From positions 1 to 32,524 of the forward strand of contig JAHAFI010000034.1 of assembly GCA_018374355.1 (NCBI GenBank): DNA of 32,524 nt, in the 5' to 3' direction. The notes under the pieces were generated by a model that was not told where the DNA came from, searched no databases, and saw nothing but the letters and a program-made list of their open reading frames with translations. Shown one piece after another: positions 16,835 to 23,778 of this stretch; the stretch's first letter is position 1, and every line of letters begins with the position of its first letter. A program made the translations under genes and the position numbers. The stretch comes from Clostridiales bacterium (GTDB lineage: Bacteria > Bacillota > Clostridia > Lachnospirales > Lachnospiraceae).

Positions 16835-17081
16835 GCGGGGGGCGGAGAGATTCCTGTGGGGCGGCATTCGGAGAGCTTTTTAGGAATTCAGATAGAAAAT
16901 GGCAGCCGCAGCGGTGGAGACAATCGGGCCACCAAGCCCGATTGTCAGCGGCACTGAGGTGCAAAAATCTTTCAGATTTTTGGGCCGAATTGCCGCGGTG
17001 CCACCGCTGTGGCTGCCATTTTCTATTTGAAATCCTTAAAAGGTCGTAGTGCCGCCCCGCAGGAACCTCTCCGCCCCCCGC
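16835..17081. repeat. Large nested palindromic element with two inner hairpins
   Basis: Left arm 16835-16917 and right arm 17001-17081 are imperfect inverted copies; matching blocks include GCGGGGGGCGGAGAG, GGGGCGGCA and ATAGAAAATGGCAGCC, with most differences being transitions. Inside, GACAATCGGGC (16919-16929) pairs perfectly with 16936-16946. GCGGCA (16948-16953) pairs with TGCCGC (16991-16996), enclosing CAAAAATCT/AGATTTTTG (16962-16970, 16974-16982). The result is a long stem ending in a three-way junction. It begins nine bases after the ABC ATPase gene ends. It could be a non-autonomous mobile repeat, a structured RNA or a giant terminator. No transposase or clear target-site duplication was seen. 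Confidence 0.85.
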
Positions 17082-17089
17082 GGTCACCA

Positions 17090-17842
17090 CTACTGAAATT
17101 TCCCCAAAAACTCCTGCATCCGGACATGCTCCGCCCCAAACACCTCCCCCGGCGTCCCTTCCAGCGCAACTACCCCTTTATCCATAAAAATCACCCGATC
17201 CGAAATACTCCTAGCAAACTCCATCTCATGAGTCACAATCACCATAGCAATATCCAAATCCGCCAGCGACCTGATCACCTTCAACACTTCCTTCGTAAGC
17301 TCCGGATCCAACGCCGAAGTAGGTTCATCAAAAAACAAAATCTTAGGATTCAGCGCCAACGCTCTCGCAATCGCCACCCTCTGCTTCTGCCCGCCGGAAA
17401 GCTGATACGGATACGCATCCTCTTTATCCGACAGCCCCATCTTCGCCAGCAACTCCCTCGCCTCCTGATACACCTCATCCTTATTCCGTTTCTGCACATG
17501 AATCGGCGCATCCGCAATATTCTTCATCACCGTATAATGCGGAAACAAATTAAAATTCTGAAACACCAGCCCAAAACAAGCCTGAATCTCCTTCATCTCC
17601 CCCTTTTTGGGAAACACCGGCTTCCCATTTTCCATCCATGCCGCCTTCTTGCCGCTGTAAAGAATCTCACCGTCATCGATGGTTTCCAGCATCGTCGCAC
17701 ACCGAAGCAGTGTGGACTTCCCCGAACCGGAAGGCCCGATGATCGAAACAATTTCTCCCTCCTGCACAGTCAGGGAAATATCATGGATAACACCCACGCC
17801 GCCAAACGCTTTCTTTATATGATTCATTTCCAAAAGATTCAT
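17090..17842 (-). CDS. Polar amino acid ABC transporter ATPase
   Basis: 250-residue ATPase of the GlnQ/HisP type. Walker A GPSGSGKST at 36-44, Q loop VFQNFNLFPH near 93-102, signature LSGGQKQR from 148, Walker B ILFFDEPT with Asp172/Glu173, and switch His205 in VTHEME. A slightly long insertion (about residues 64-88) follows the first beta sheet. A G-rich AGGGGGG site lies seven bases upstream. It powers uptake through the permease encoded 11 bases upstream. The gene stop lies nine bases from the giant palindrome. Polar amino acid family is clear; the specific amino acid is not. Confidence 0.95.
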   Translation of the reverse strand: MNLLEMNHIKKAFGGVGVIHDISLTVQEGEIVSIIGPSGSGKSTLLRCATMLETIDDGEILYSGKKAAWMENGKPVFPKKGEMKEIQACFGLVFQNFNLFPHYTVMKNIADAPIHVQKRNKDEVYQEARELLAKMGLSDKEDAYPYQLSGGQKQRVAIARALALNPKILFFDEPTSALDPELTKEVLKVIRSLADLDIAMVIVTHEMEFARSISDRVIFMDKGVVALEGTPGEVFGAEHVRMQEFLGKFQ

Positions 17843-17853
17843 GCTGTACCCCC

Positions 17854-18501
17854 CTAACGATAATAATCCAGTTTTTTCTCACATTTTTCCATAAACCATG
17901 CCACAACGCCGTTAAAAACAAAATAAAACGCTCCTGCAATTACAAACGGAACGATTGTGGTTTCGGCCGCCGCAATCTGTTTTGCCTTTGCAAACATTTC
18001 CACATAGGACACAGAATATACCAGTGAAGTATCCTTTACCAGTGTAATCACCTCATTCGTAATGGAAGGCATAACCACCTTTACCACCTGAGGCAGAACT
18101 ACTTTAAAAAAGGTCTGCTGCCTACTGTAACCCAGAAGCTGGGCGGCCTCATACTGTCCCACCGGAATGGATTCGATTCCCGACCGGTAAATCTCAGCAA
18201 AATATGCCGCATAGTTTACCGAACATCCCAAAATAATTGCGGTAAATTTATATCCTCCGATGTTCATCCCCCACAGATAAAACGGCGCAAAATACCAGAT
18301 CATCAACTGAAGCATCAGCGGAGTTCCACGCATGATGGAAATATAAATTTTCACCAGCCAGCTAATCGGCTTTATCTTACACGCCCTGCCAAAATATACG
18401 ATCATTCCCAACGGCAGTGAAAACAACAGGGTCAGGAAAAAAATCAAAACAGTCTGTCCGAATCCCATTGTCAACTGCTCCAACATTACATTAAAGCTCA
18501 T
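17854..18501 (-). CDS. Polar amino acid ABC transporter permease
   Basis: 215-residue permease of the HisM/GlnP type with several membrane segments. Visible signatures: IMRGTPLMLQLMIWYFAPF, the family RGTPLLVQ region, and EAAQLLGYSRQQTFFKVVLP, the EAA loop contacting the ATPase, then MPSITNEVITLVKDTSL. The start at 18501 is set by GGGAGGAG close upstream; the longer start at 18522 precedes that site. It probably forms a homodimer, since only one permease gene is present. Middle gene of the binding protein-permease-ATPase operon. Confidence 0.94.
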   Translation of the reverse strand: MSFNVMLEQLTMGFGQTVLIFFLTLLFSLPLGMIVYFGRACKIKPISWLVKIYISIMRGTPLMLQLMIWYFAPFYLWGMNIGGYKFTAIILGCSVNYAAYFAEIYRSGIESIPVGQYEAAQLLGYSRQQTFFKVVLPQVVKVVMPSITNEVITLVKDTSLVYSVSYVEMFAKAKQIAAAETTIVPFVIAGAFYFVFNGVVAWFMEKCEKKLDYYR

Positions 18502-18527
18502 ATCTTCTCCTCCCAGACGCAAGGATG

Positions 18528-18551
18528 CCCCCCGGGAATCCTCCCGAGGGG
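18528..18551 (-). terminator. GC-rich hairpin between binding protein and permease genes
   Basis: CCCCCCGGGA (18528-18537) pairs with TCCCGAGGGG (18542-18551), one mismatch, four-base loop. It has no T tract, so it is probably an attenuator or a 3' end stabiliser for the binding protein message. Confidence 0.65.
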
Positions 18552-18569
18552 TATACCTGAATCACTTTT

Positions 18570-19484
18570 TTATTCTGCCGGTTTCAATGTCACCATATCA
18601 GAGATTTCATATTTTTCTGCCAGTTTTGCTACTGTTCCGTCATCAGTCAGTTTCTGCAAATCCGCATTGATAATGTCGCACAGCTCCTGATTTCCTTTCT
18701 TGAAGCCGATTGCATACTCTTCGGTATTCAGCGTTTCATCAAGCATCTTGAAGCCTTCTCCTCTGGATTTGAGCTGGTATTTTGCAACTCCGATATCGAT
18801 CGCCAACGCATCCAGAGCTCCTGCCTGCAGTTCTGTAAACGCAGTATTGTAATCAGCAAATTCATTCAGTGCTGCAAAAGTATCTGCCAGAGCTTTCTGT
18901 CCTTCCTCACTCTGCAGAACATCCAAAGCCGCAGATGCTGCCTGTACTCCTACGGTCTTTCCTGCAAGGTCAGACAGAGATTCAATTCCTGAACTTTCAG
19001 AAACAACCATCACCTGACTATTATCTACGTAAGAAATCGAAAAGGTATAATCATCTTCCCTTCCATTTCTGGTAAATCCGTTCCAAATACAGTCGATGGA
19101 ACCGGAGTTCAGCTCCATATCCTTTGAATCCCAGTTCAATGGTTTCTTCACCAGCTCCCAGCCTTCCATGTCACAGACTGCCTGCGCCAGCTCAAGATCA
19201 AATCCTGTGTACTCACCATTTTCATCCATGTATCCGTATGGCGGATATTCCGCATCAAATCCTACAGTAAAGGTCTTTTTGCCCTCTGCTGTTTCGCCCT
19301 CAGCCGCAGCATCATTCGCCGTATCCTCTGCGGCATCGTCTGCTGTATCGTCCGATGCTTCTTCTGTGGGTTCCGCCTCCTGTTTCTTATCCGCCTCTGC
19401 CCCTTTGTCGTCTGTTCCGCATCCTGCAAATACAGTCATTGCCATAGTGGCAGCTAAAAACATACTCAATACTTTCTTTTTCAT
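18570..19484 (-). CDS. Polar amino acid-binding lipoprotein
   Basis: 304-residue family 3 solute-binding lipoprotein. The signal peptide MKKKVLSMFLAATMAMTVFA ends in a lipobox with Cys22 (AGC), followed by an Asp/Glu/Ala-rich linker to about residue 65. The mature fold starts TVGFDAEYPPYGYMDENGEY, then GFDLELAQAVC, GSIDCIWNGFTRNGRE and LAGKTVGVQAASAA, all typical of polar amino acid binders. The start at 19484 has GGGAGG upstream and puts the signal at the N-terminus; the longer start at 19523 would lie on the -10 element. First gene of the operon, under a near-consensus promoter with repeated CodY-like sequences upstream. Confidence 0.94.
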   Translation of the reverse strand: MKKKVLSMFLAATMAMTVFAGCGTDDKGAEADKKQEAEPTEEASDDTADDAAEDTANDAAAEGETAEGKKTFTVGFDAEYPPYGYMDENGEYTGFDLELAQAVCDMEGWELVKKPLNWDSKDMELNSGSIDCIWNGFTRNGREDDYTFSISYVDNSQVMVVSESSGIESLSDLAGKTVGVQAASAALDVLQSEEGQKALADTFAALNEFADYNTAFTELQAGALDALAIDIGVAKYQLKSRGEGFKMLDETLNTEEYAIGFKKGNQELCDIINADLQKLTDDGTVAKLAEKYEISDMVTLKPAE

Positions 19485-19521
19485 GATAGTTCCTCCCGCA
19501 TCTCTTTTTCGACATGCTAAC

Positions 19522-19550
19522 ACTCTACCACACTAAATCGTCTATGTCAA
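19522..19550 (-). promoter_or_regulatory. Consensus-like promoter of the amino acid ABC operon
   Basis: Minus strand -35 TTGACA (19545-19550), 17-base spacer, -10 TAGAGT (19522-19527). Leader of about 30 bases to the binding protein start. Confidence 0.75.
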
Positions 19551-19551
19551 G

Positions 19552-19641
19552 CTAATTTTCAGAAGCATCTCTGCGCATATGCTAATTTGCGAAAGCATCT
19601 CTGTGCATATACTAATTTGCAGAAGCGCCTCTGCGCATCTT
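19552..19641 (-). repeat. Three 30-bp tandem repeats with a CodY-like box
   Basis: Units 19552-19581, 19582-19611 and 19612-19641 share CTAATTT-C-AAGC-CCTCTG-GCAT. They abut the -35 of the amino acid ABC promoter. The promoter-proximal unit holds AATTTTCAGAAGCAT (19554-19568), 12 of 15 matches to the CodY consensus; the other two units are poorer matches (about 9-10 of 15). Likely a multi-site operator; CodY commonly represses amino acid transporters. Confidence 0.7.
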
Positions 19642-19723
19642 TGCAATCTGCCAGCGGATTTATCTCAGAAAATATCCAAAATGCTGCTCTTTATGGTTCA
19701 CACATTTCCTTACAAAACTGCTG

Positions 19724-19898
19724 TTTGGACATACAACACCGATTTTTCCCGCACACATCCACAATTTTGTTAAATCCTTGGACGTATTGCAGGGTATTTC
19801 TCCATATTCGTCCAAACAGGGGCAATAGGAGCGAAATCGCATGTTTTTAAGCAGCTATTTGGATGATATTAACAGTATTTCCCGCTATATGTCCAAAC
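19724..19898. repeat. Degenerate 41-nt repeat, three copies with inverted ends
   Basis: Units at 19724-19764, 19777-19817 and 19858-19898 align without gaps. They share TTTGGAC at the left, a TATTTCCC-like centre and, in the last two, GTCCAAAC at the right, so each end is the inverse of the other. Identity is modest (about two thirds between the last two). Apart from this, 19642-20020 shows no gene. Confidence 0.5.
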
Positions 19899-19904
19899 CA
19901 CTGA

Positions 19905-19938
19905 TTTCGGCCCCCGTCTCTCCTGACAGGGGCCGAAA
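19905..19938. terminator. Strong hairpin after the Gfo/Idh gene
   Basis: TTTCGGCCCCCGTC (19905-19918) pairs with GACAGGGGCCGAAA (19925-19938), one mismatch. On the minus strand the T run comes before the stem, not after, so it is not a standard terminator for the Gfo/Idh gene, though it is the only candidate. Confidence 0.5.
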
Positions 19939-20020
19939 AAATTTATATCCATACCGGAACTCACGCTCTATCTACTTATCCAATTATCCGGTCATTCAAT
20001 ATACACTAACACTATAATCT

Positions 20021-21130
20021 TTAATCCAGAATACCTTTCACCAGATTCTGCGCCATTCCCGGCTTTCTCTCGTATTCCGATTCCAGATCTACATACCGTT
20101 TTTCCTGACTGCTCTTTTCCACTGCCGTCATGATTTCCAGCACATGCAGAGTCTGTTGGCAGTCTGCCCTTGGCGTTCTTCCTGTCTGAAGGGCTTTCGC
20201 CATATCTGCCAGTCCCAGTCCTCTGCTGTTTTCCGGGTAGTCATAGACCAGAGGCATTTCCTTAAATTCCCCGTCCTCTTTCCGGTAAAGATAAATGGGG
20301 CCGCCGAAACCGTTGGGATCGGGGACTTTTATCGTTCCTTCCGTTCCGTAGATTTCCAGCCTGCAGCCATCGTCACTGTATACGTCAAAGCTGGTGGTGA
20401 TCGTACCTACTGCTCCGTTTTCAAAATCCAGAATTCCGTTGAGGTGGGTGGGAACTTCCACCTCCACAATTTTTCCCGCTTTCGGCTGACTGGTGATGGT
20501 GCGCGTTGCAAAGCTTTTTGAGGCGCTTCCCATCAGCCCTTTCACACGGCCCAAAAGATTTACCAGTGCGGTCACATAATACGGACCCATATCCATCATC
20601 GGGCCGCCGCCGTTTTGATAATAAAATTCCGGTGACGGATGCCAGCTTTCATGACCGTGGCACATCATATGGGCATGTGCGGCAACGGGCCTTCCGATAA
20701 ATCCCGCATCAATCAGTCTGCGGCAGGTCTGGATTCCCGCACCCAGATATGTATCCGGCGCACCTCCTAAAAGCAGGCCGTTTTCTTCTGCCAGAGCCAC
20801 CAGTTCTTTGCCCTCCTCATAGGTGGTAGCCAGCGGTTTTTCACTGTATACATGTTTTCCTGCCAGAAGAGCTGCCCGGGTAGTTTCATAATGCTCAAAG
20901 GGCCGGGTCAGATTCAGTACAATCTCAATCTCCGGATCCGCCAGCAGCTCCTCCATGGACTGATAGCCTTTTTTCGGAATCTCATATTTTTCACAGGCTT
21001 CTTCCACCTTTTCAGGAATCAAATCATAGACCCCTGCAATTTTTGCTTCTTTAAAAACCTTCGTGAGATTTTCCAGATAAATCCCACTGATATTCCCCAA
21101 ACCTAAGATACCAATCTTTACCTGTTCCAT
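20021..21130 (-). CDS. Gfo/Idh/MocA family oxidoreductase
   Basis: 369-residue NAD(P)-dependent sugar dehydrogenase-type enzyme. The N-terminal Rossmann fold has GILGLGNISG (residues 7-16); the family catalytic-site motif EKP is at 97-99 (YSEKPLATT). The C-terminal part has GGGPMMDMGPYYV near residue 180, typical of the family. AAAGGAG lies close upstream of the start, 22 bases after the ThuA gene stop, so the two are co-transcribed. Family members oxidise or reduce sugars, inositols or glycosides, often at C3. Pairing with ThuA and an AraC regulator suggests degradation of a specific sugar or glycoside; which one is not visible. Confidence 0.93.
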   Translation of the reverse strand: MEQVKIGILGLGNISGIYLENLTKVFKEAKIAGVYDLIPEKVEEACEKYEIPKKGYQSMEELLADPEIEIVLNLTRPFEHYETTRAALLAGKHVYSEKPLATTYEEGKELVALAEENGLLLGGAPDTYLGAGIQTCRRLIDAGFIGRPVAAHAHMMCHGHESWHPSPEFYYQNGGGPMMDMGPYYVTALVNLLGRVKGLMGSASKSFATRTITSQPKAGKIVEVEVPTHLNGILDFENGAVGTITTSFDVYSDDGCRLEIYGTEGTIKVPDPNGFGGPIYLYRKEDGEFKEMPLVYDYPENSRGLGLADMAKALQTGRTPRADCQQTLHVLEIMTAVEKSSQEKRYVDLESEYERKPGMAQNLVKGILD

Positions 21131-21152
21131 AATTTTCTCCTTTACCGCTCCT

Positions 21153-21875
21153 CTATTTTGTTTCCATGAACCGGTCCATGGTCAGATGATGTTCCTTTGC
21201 ATACGCTTTTCCTTCTGCTGCCCACAACATGCCCCGTTCCATCATAACTTCCGCTGCCGGGGATTTTTCGAATACATCATCGTGGTGTCCCAGAGAGTTA
21301 TAAAACACTCTTCCGTTTCCCCAGTATTTTGTCCACACCACCGGCATATCCACAGGCTTATTCGAGGAATGGTAATACGGGTAAACCGGGAATCGGGTGG
21401 TTGCCAGAACTTCGATAGCCGGATCTACGTGAAGATAATACTGCTCACTGCATACTTCAAAATCTTCCAAGCCCTCCACAATAGGGCTGGAGCCATGGCA
21501 GATGTTGACGGTATAGTGGATACCGTCGCAGCCCGGATGGCTTACCCACTGTCCACCTGTCATAAATTGCCATTCCACATCATTGCGGAAGGCATCGCAC
21601 ATGCCGCCGTGACAGCCTGCCAGCCCCGTTCCCGCCGCAACCGCGTCACAGATATTTTTCCGCGCTTCTTCTGAGATTTCTCCCATAGTCCAGCAGGGAA
21701 TGATCAGATCCTGCTCCATCACATATTCCCGGTCCAAAAGAATCTCCTGTGTGTCATAAATCCTGCATTCACAACCATGTTTCTCCAACAGTCCTGCAAA
21801 TCTTTTCGCTACCTTGTCCGGCTCATGTCCATCCCAGCCGCCCTGAAAAATCAAAACTTTCTTTTTGTCCGCCAT
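21153..21875 (-). CDS. ThuA family protein
   Basis: 240-residue ThuA-like protein with the class I glutamine amidotransferase-like fold (trehalose utilisation family). Visible: KVLIFQGGWDGHEPDKVA at the N-terminus, GLAGCHGGMCDAFRN near residue 85-100 (the elbow region), a central HPG, and the family C-terminal GRVFYNSLGHHDDVF. ThuA proteins occur beside Gfo/Idh/MocA dehydrogenases in sugar loci and are tied to handling of 3-keto sugars; the reaction of this one is unknown. AGGAGG lies eight bases upstream. First gene of a two-gene operon. Confidence 0.9.
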   Translation of the reverse strand: MADKKKVLIFQGGWDGHEPDKVAKRFAGLLEKHGCECRIYDTQEILLDREYVMEQDLIIPCWTMGEISEEARKNICDAVAAGTGLAGCHGGMCDAFRNDVEWQFMTGGQWVSHPGCDGIHYTVNICHGSSPIVEGLEDFEVCSEQYYLHVDPAIEVLATTRFPVYPYYHSSNKPVDMPVVWTKYWGNGRVFYNSLGHHDDVFEKSPAAEVMMERGMLWAAEGKAYAKEHHLTMDRFMETK

Positions 21876-21930
21876 ATTTTTTCCTCCTGAAAATTTTTCT
21901 GAGAATCTTGTATATTTTCGTTTCTGATAA

Positions 21931-21959
21931 TTGCATTATATCAGCCATCCCTTTATAAT
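21931..21959 (+). promoter_or_regulatory. Overlapping divergent promoters of the AraC and ThuA genes
   Basis: Plus: -35 TTGCAT (21931-21936), 17-base spacer, -10 TATAAT (21954-21959) for the AraC gene. Minus: extended -10 TGATATAAT (21935-21943) for the ThuA operon lies within it. A CodY-like ATTTTTCTGAGAATC (12 of 15) is in the ThuA leader at 21893-21907. Face-to-face overlap means the two transcripts compete. Confidence 0.55.
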
Positions 21960-22017
21960 AATTGTCAAAACAGAAAGGAAATCAGTCAAAAATTGCTATA
22001 GAGAGGAGCACAGCCCG

Positions 22018-22803
22018 ATGTACCCGTTTTATGAAAAAAAGAACCAGAAACTGCAGATTGACCTCACCGAGGATATGCAGTTTCCTGCCCATCTCCACTC
22101 GGATATTGAATTTTTCTTTGTACTGGAGGGAACCGCCTGTCTGGAGGTGAAAAATAAACGCCAGACGCTGAGAGCCGGAGAATGCGCGCTGATTTTTCCC
22201 GAAGAAATCCACCGCTACGCTTCTCAGGAAAAAAATAAAGGCCTGATGATCATCTTTCATCAGGCTGCTGCCGGGCCGTTTCTTCGTTTCTTTCAGAAAT
22301 TTTCCCCGGAAGATCCATTTCTGACCCTTGACCGGATTCCTGCCGATGTGGCTTTGGCTGTCCGGCGGCTTACAGACGATACGGTTCGCTCCGATTTTCT
22401 CCTGAGTACTGCATGGATTCAGGTTATTTTAGCAAACCTCTTTCCACTCCTTACCTTGAAGGAACAGACTGTTGGAGAAGAAACGGATCTCGCCTTCCGC
22501 ACCATCCAATATGTGGCAAAACATTTTCAGGAGCCCCTGACACTGGAACTCCTTGCAAAAAAACTCCATGTAAATAAATATTATCTTTCCCATACCATCT
22601 CAGATCGTCTGCAGATGAATTTCCGGGAATATCTGAATGAAATCCGGCTGGACTATGCGATGCATCTGATTCAGTCCTCCGGCCTGTCCCTGACACAGAT
22701 TTGGGGAGAATCCGGCTTTGAAAGCCAGACCAGCTTCAACCGGGTATTTCGTAAGAAAATGAATATGACACCCAGAGAATACCGAAACTCCCTGCTGTTA
22801 TAG
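22018..22803 (+). CDS. AraC family regulator of the ThuA-Gfo/Idh operon
   Basis: 261 residues. The N-terminal cupin domain reads HLHSDIEFFFVLEGTACLEV, then LRAGECALIFPEEIHRYAS. The C-terminal AraC double helix-turn-helix reads TLELLAKKLHVNKYYLSHTI and LTQIWGESGFESQTSFNRVF, closing MTPREYR. The start at 22018 has GAGAGGAG nine bases upstream; the in-frame start at 21931 lies on the -35 element. Divergent from the ThuA operon with overlapping promoters, so it very likely controls that operon in response to a sugar. Confidence 0.92.
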   Translation: MYPFYEKKNQKLQIDLTEDMQFPAHLHSDIEFFFVLEGTACLEVKNKRQTLRAGECALIFPEEIHRYASQEKNKGLMIIFHQAAAGPFLRFFQKFSPEDPFLTLDRIPADVALAVRRLTDDTVRSDFLLSTAWIQVILANLFPLLTLKEQTVGEETDLAFRTIQYVAKHFQEPLTLELLAKKLHVNKYYLSHTISDRLQMNFREYLNEIRLDYAMHLIQSSGLSLTQIWGESGFESQTSFNRVFRKKMNMTPREYRNSLLL

Positions 22804-22821
22804 CCATACCAAATCAAAAAA

Positions 22822-22883
22822 CCCGCAGCAGCCGCCAAATGAATATGCAAGCATATCCGCTTGGCTCACTGCCCGCGGGAATA
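22822..22883 (+). repeat. 62-nt structured intergenic repeat, copy 2
   Basis: Same element as 15394-15455. Here the fold is fuller: CCCGC pairs with GCGGG, GCAG with CTGC, GCCAA with TTGGC, and an inner perfect ATATGC-aa-GCATAT. It follows the AraC gene by 18 bases and precedes the convergent TPR gene. Confidence 0.75.
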
Positions 22884-22907
22884 CAAGCCGGAAAGGACAG
22901 GACTGAT

Positions 22908-23765
22908 TTAATATCCCGTACTTCTATGATATTCCTTCGTCAGTCTCTGGAGCATATCATCCAGCGCTTTGTGATACTCTTCCAGATGGCCTCTCTTCTT
23001 TTCTTCCAGCGCTCTCACATACTCCTTCCCATCCTCCGACAGGTAAAGCTCCTGCGCAGTCTTTTCCACCTCTTCCAAAATCTCATCCTTCCGTCTGCCT
23101 TCTACACCCAGCTCCAGCGCTTTCGCCTCGAAGGCCTCGATTCCCCTCTCCATGTAGATCGCATAAAGATAGCTCTTGATGGAAGCCATGGTTCTCAGAT
23201 GCTCGTACGCCTGATCAAAACAGGAGATAGCCTCCTCCATCTGGAACAGCCTTGCGTAAGCGCAGCCCATGTTGTGGTAAATCCCCCCAAGGAACTGACC
23301 GCCCAACTGATCCTGCTCTTCCGTCTTTTTCTCCTGTTTTTCAAAGAGGGCCTTCTGGTAAACCTTGATGGCATTCACGTATTTTCCGTGTTCCATCAGG
23401 TAATCTCCTTTCAGCTTCTGCCGGAGCACCTCAGGCTCCTGAGCCAGCTTCTGGATCTGCTGGTTCAGCTTCCGGAACTCTTCCAGAGAAAGATAGTTGA
23501 TTTCTTTGAAAATCGGAAGGATAAAATCCCCCACTTTCAAATTTTCATCCAAAAGTCCGTAAAGCTTCTGGGCCAGTTTTTTCAGTCCCAGCTCATCCCT
23601 AATCCAGAAACACAGCTCTTCATTGATAATCGTGGAATCCAGCAGATAAATATTGTGATACAGATAGAAACACAATTCTTCTATGGAATAAATATTGGTA
23701 CTGATATTTTCAATGTAATAAGGCAGTTTTGCCCGTTTTACCTGACATAAAATATAACCGCTCAT
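22908..23765 (-). CDS. TPR-containing protein, third gene of the DUF5717/DUF5716 operon
   Basis: 285-residue soluble protein with tetratricopeptide-type helices. One clear repeat is LKGDYLMEHGKYVNAIKVYQ near residues 120-145; a second is HNMGCAYARLFQMEEAISCF near 165-190. The N-terminal 100 residues are helical with an unusual Tyr/Cys-rich stretch (IEELCFYLYHNIYLLD). A charged, probably coiled-coil C-terminus follows. No signal peptide or membrane segment. The start at 23765 has GAGGAGG close upstream and leaves 13 bases after the DUF5716 stop; the start at 23786 would overlap that gene. TPR proteins bind partner proteins, so it may be an adaptor for the Hsp70-like protein. Function unknown. 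Confidence 0.8.
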   Translation of the reverse strand: MSGYILCQVKRAKLPYYIENISTNIYSIEELCFYLYHNIYLLDSTIINEELCFWIRDELGLKKLAQKLYGLLDENLKVGDFILPIFKEINYLSLEEFRKLNQQIQKLAQEPEVLRQKLKGDYLMEHGKYVNAIKVYQKALFEKQEKKTEEQDQLGGQFLGGIYHNMGCAYARLFQMEEAISCFDQAYEHLRTMASIKSYLYAIYMERGIEAFEAKALELGVEGRRKDEILEEVEKTAQELYLSEDGKEYVRALEEKKRGHLEEYHKALDDMLQRLTKEYHRSTGY

Positions 23766-23778
23766 GCTGCCTCCTCCT

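Noticed and set aside
16680..17090. Open frames of 136 (minus) and 110 (plus, 16717-17049) codons over the palindrome
   Set aside because: Both give RKWQPQRW-type peptides only because the DNA is an inverted repeat; no ribosome-binding site and no family.
17009..17857. Plus-strand open frame of 282 codons
   Set aside because: Antisense to the amino acid ABC ATPase; extreme Arg/His/Pro/Leu content marks it as a shadow.
19485..19660. T-box or amino acid riboswitch before the amino acid ABC operon
   Set aside because: The promoter leaves only about 30 bases of leader, too short for either.
19552..19898. Possible CRISPR array
   Set aside because: The 30-bp units are contiguous without spacers, the 41-nt units are degenerate and irregularly spaced, and no cas gene is in the window.
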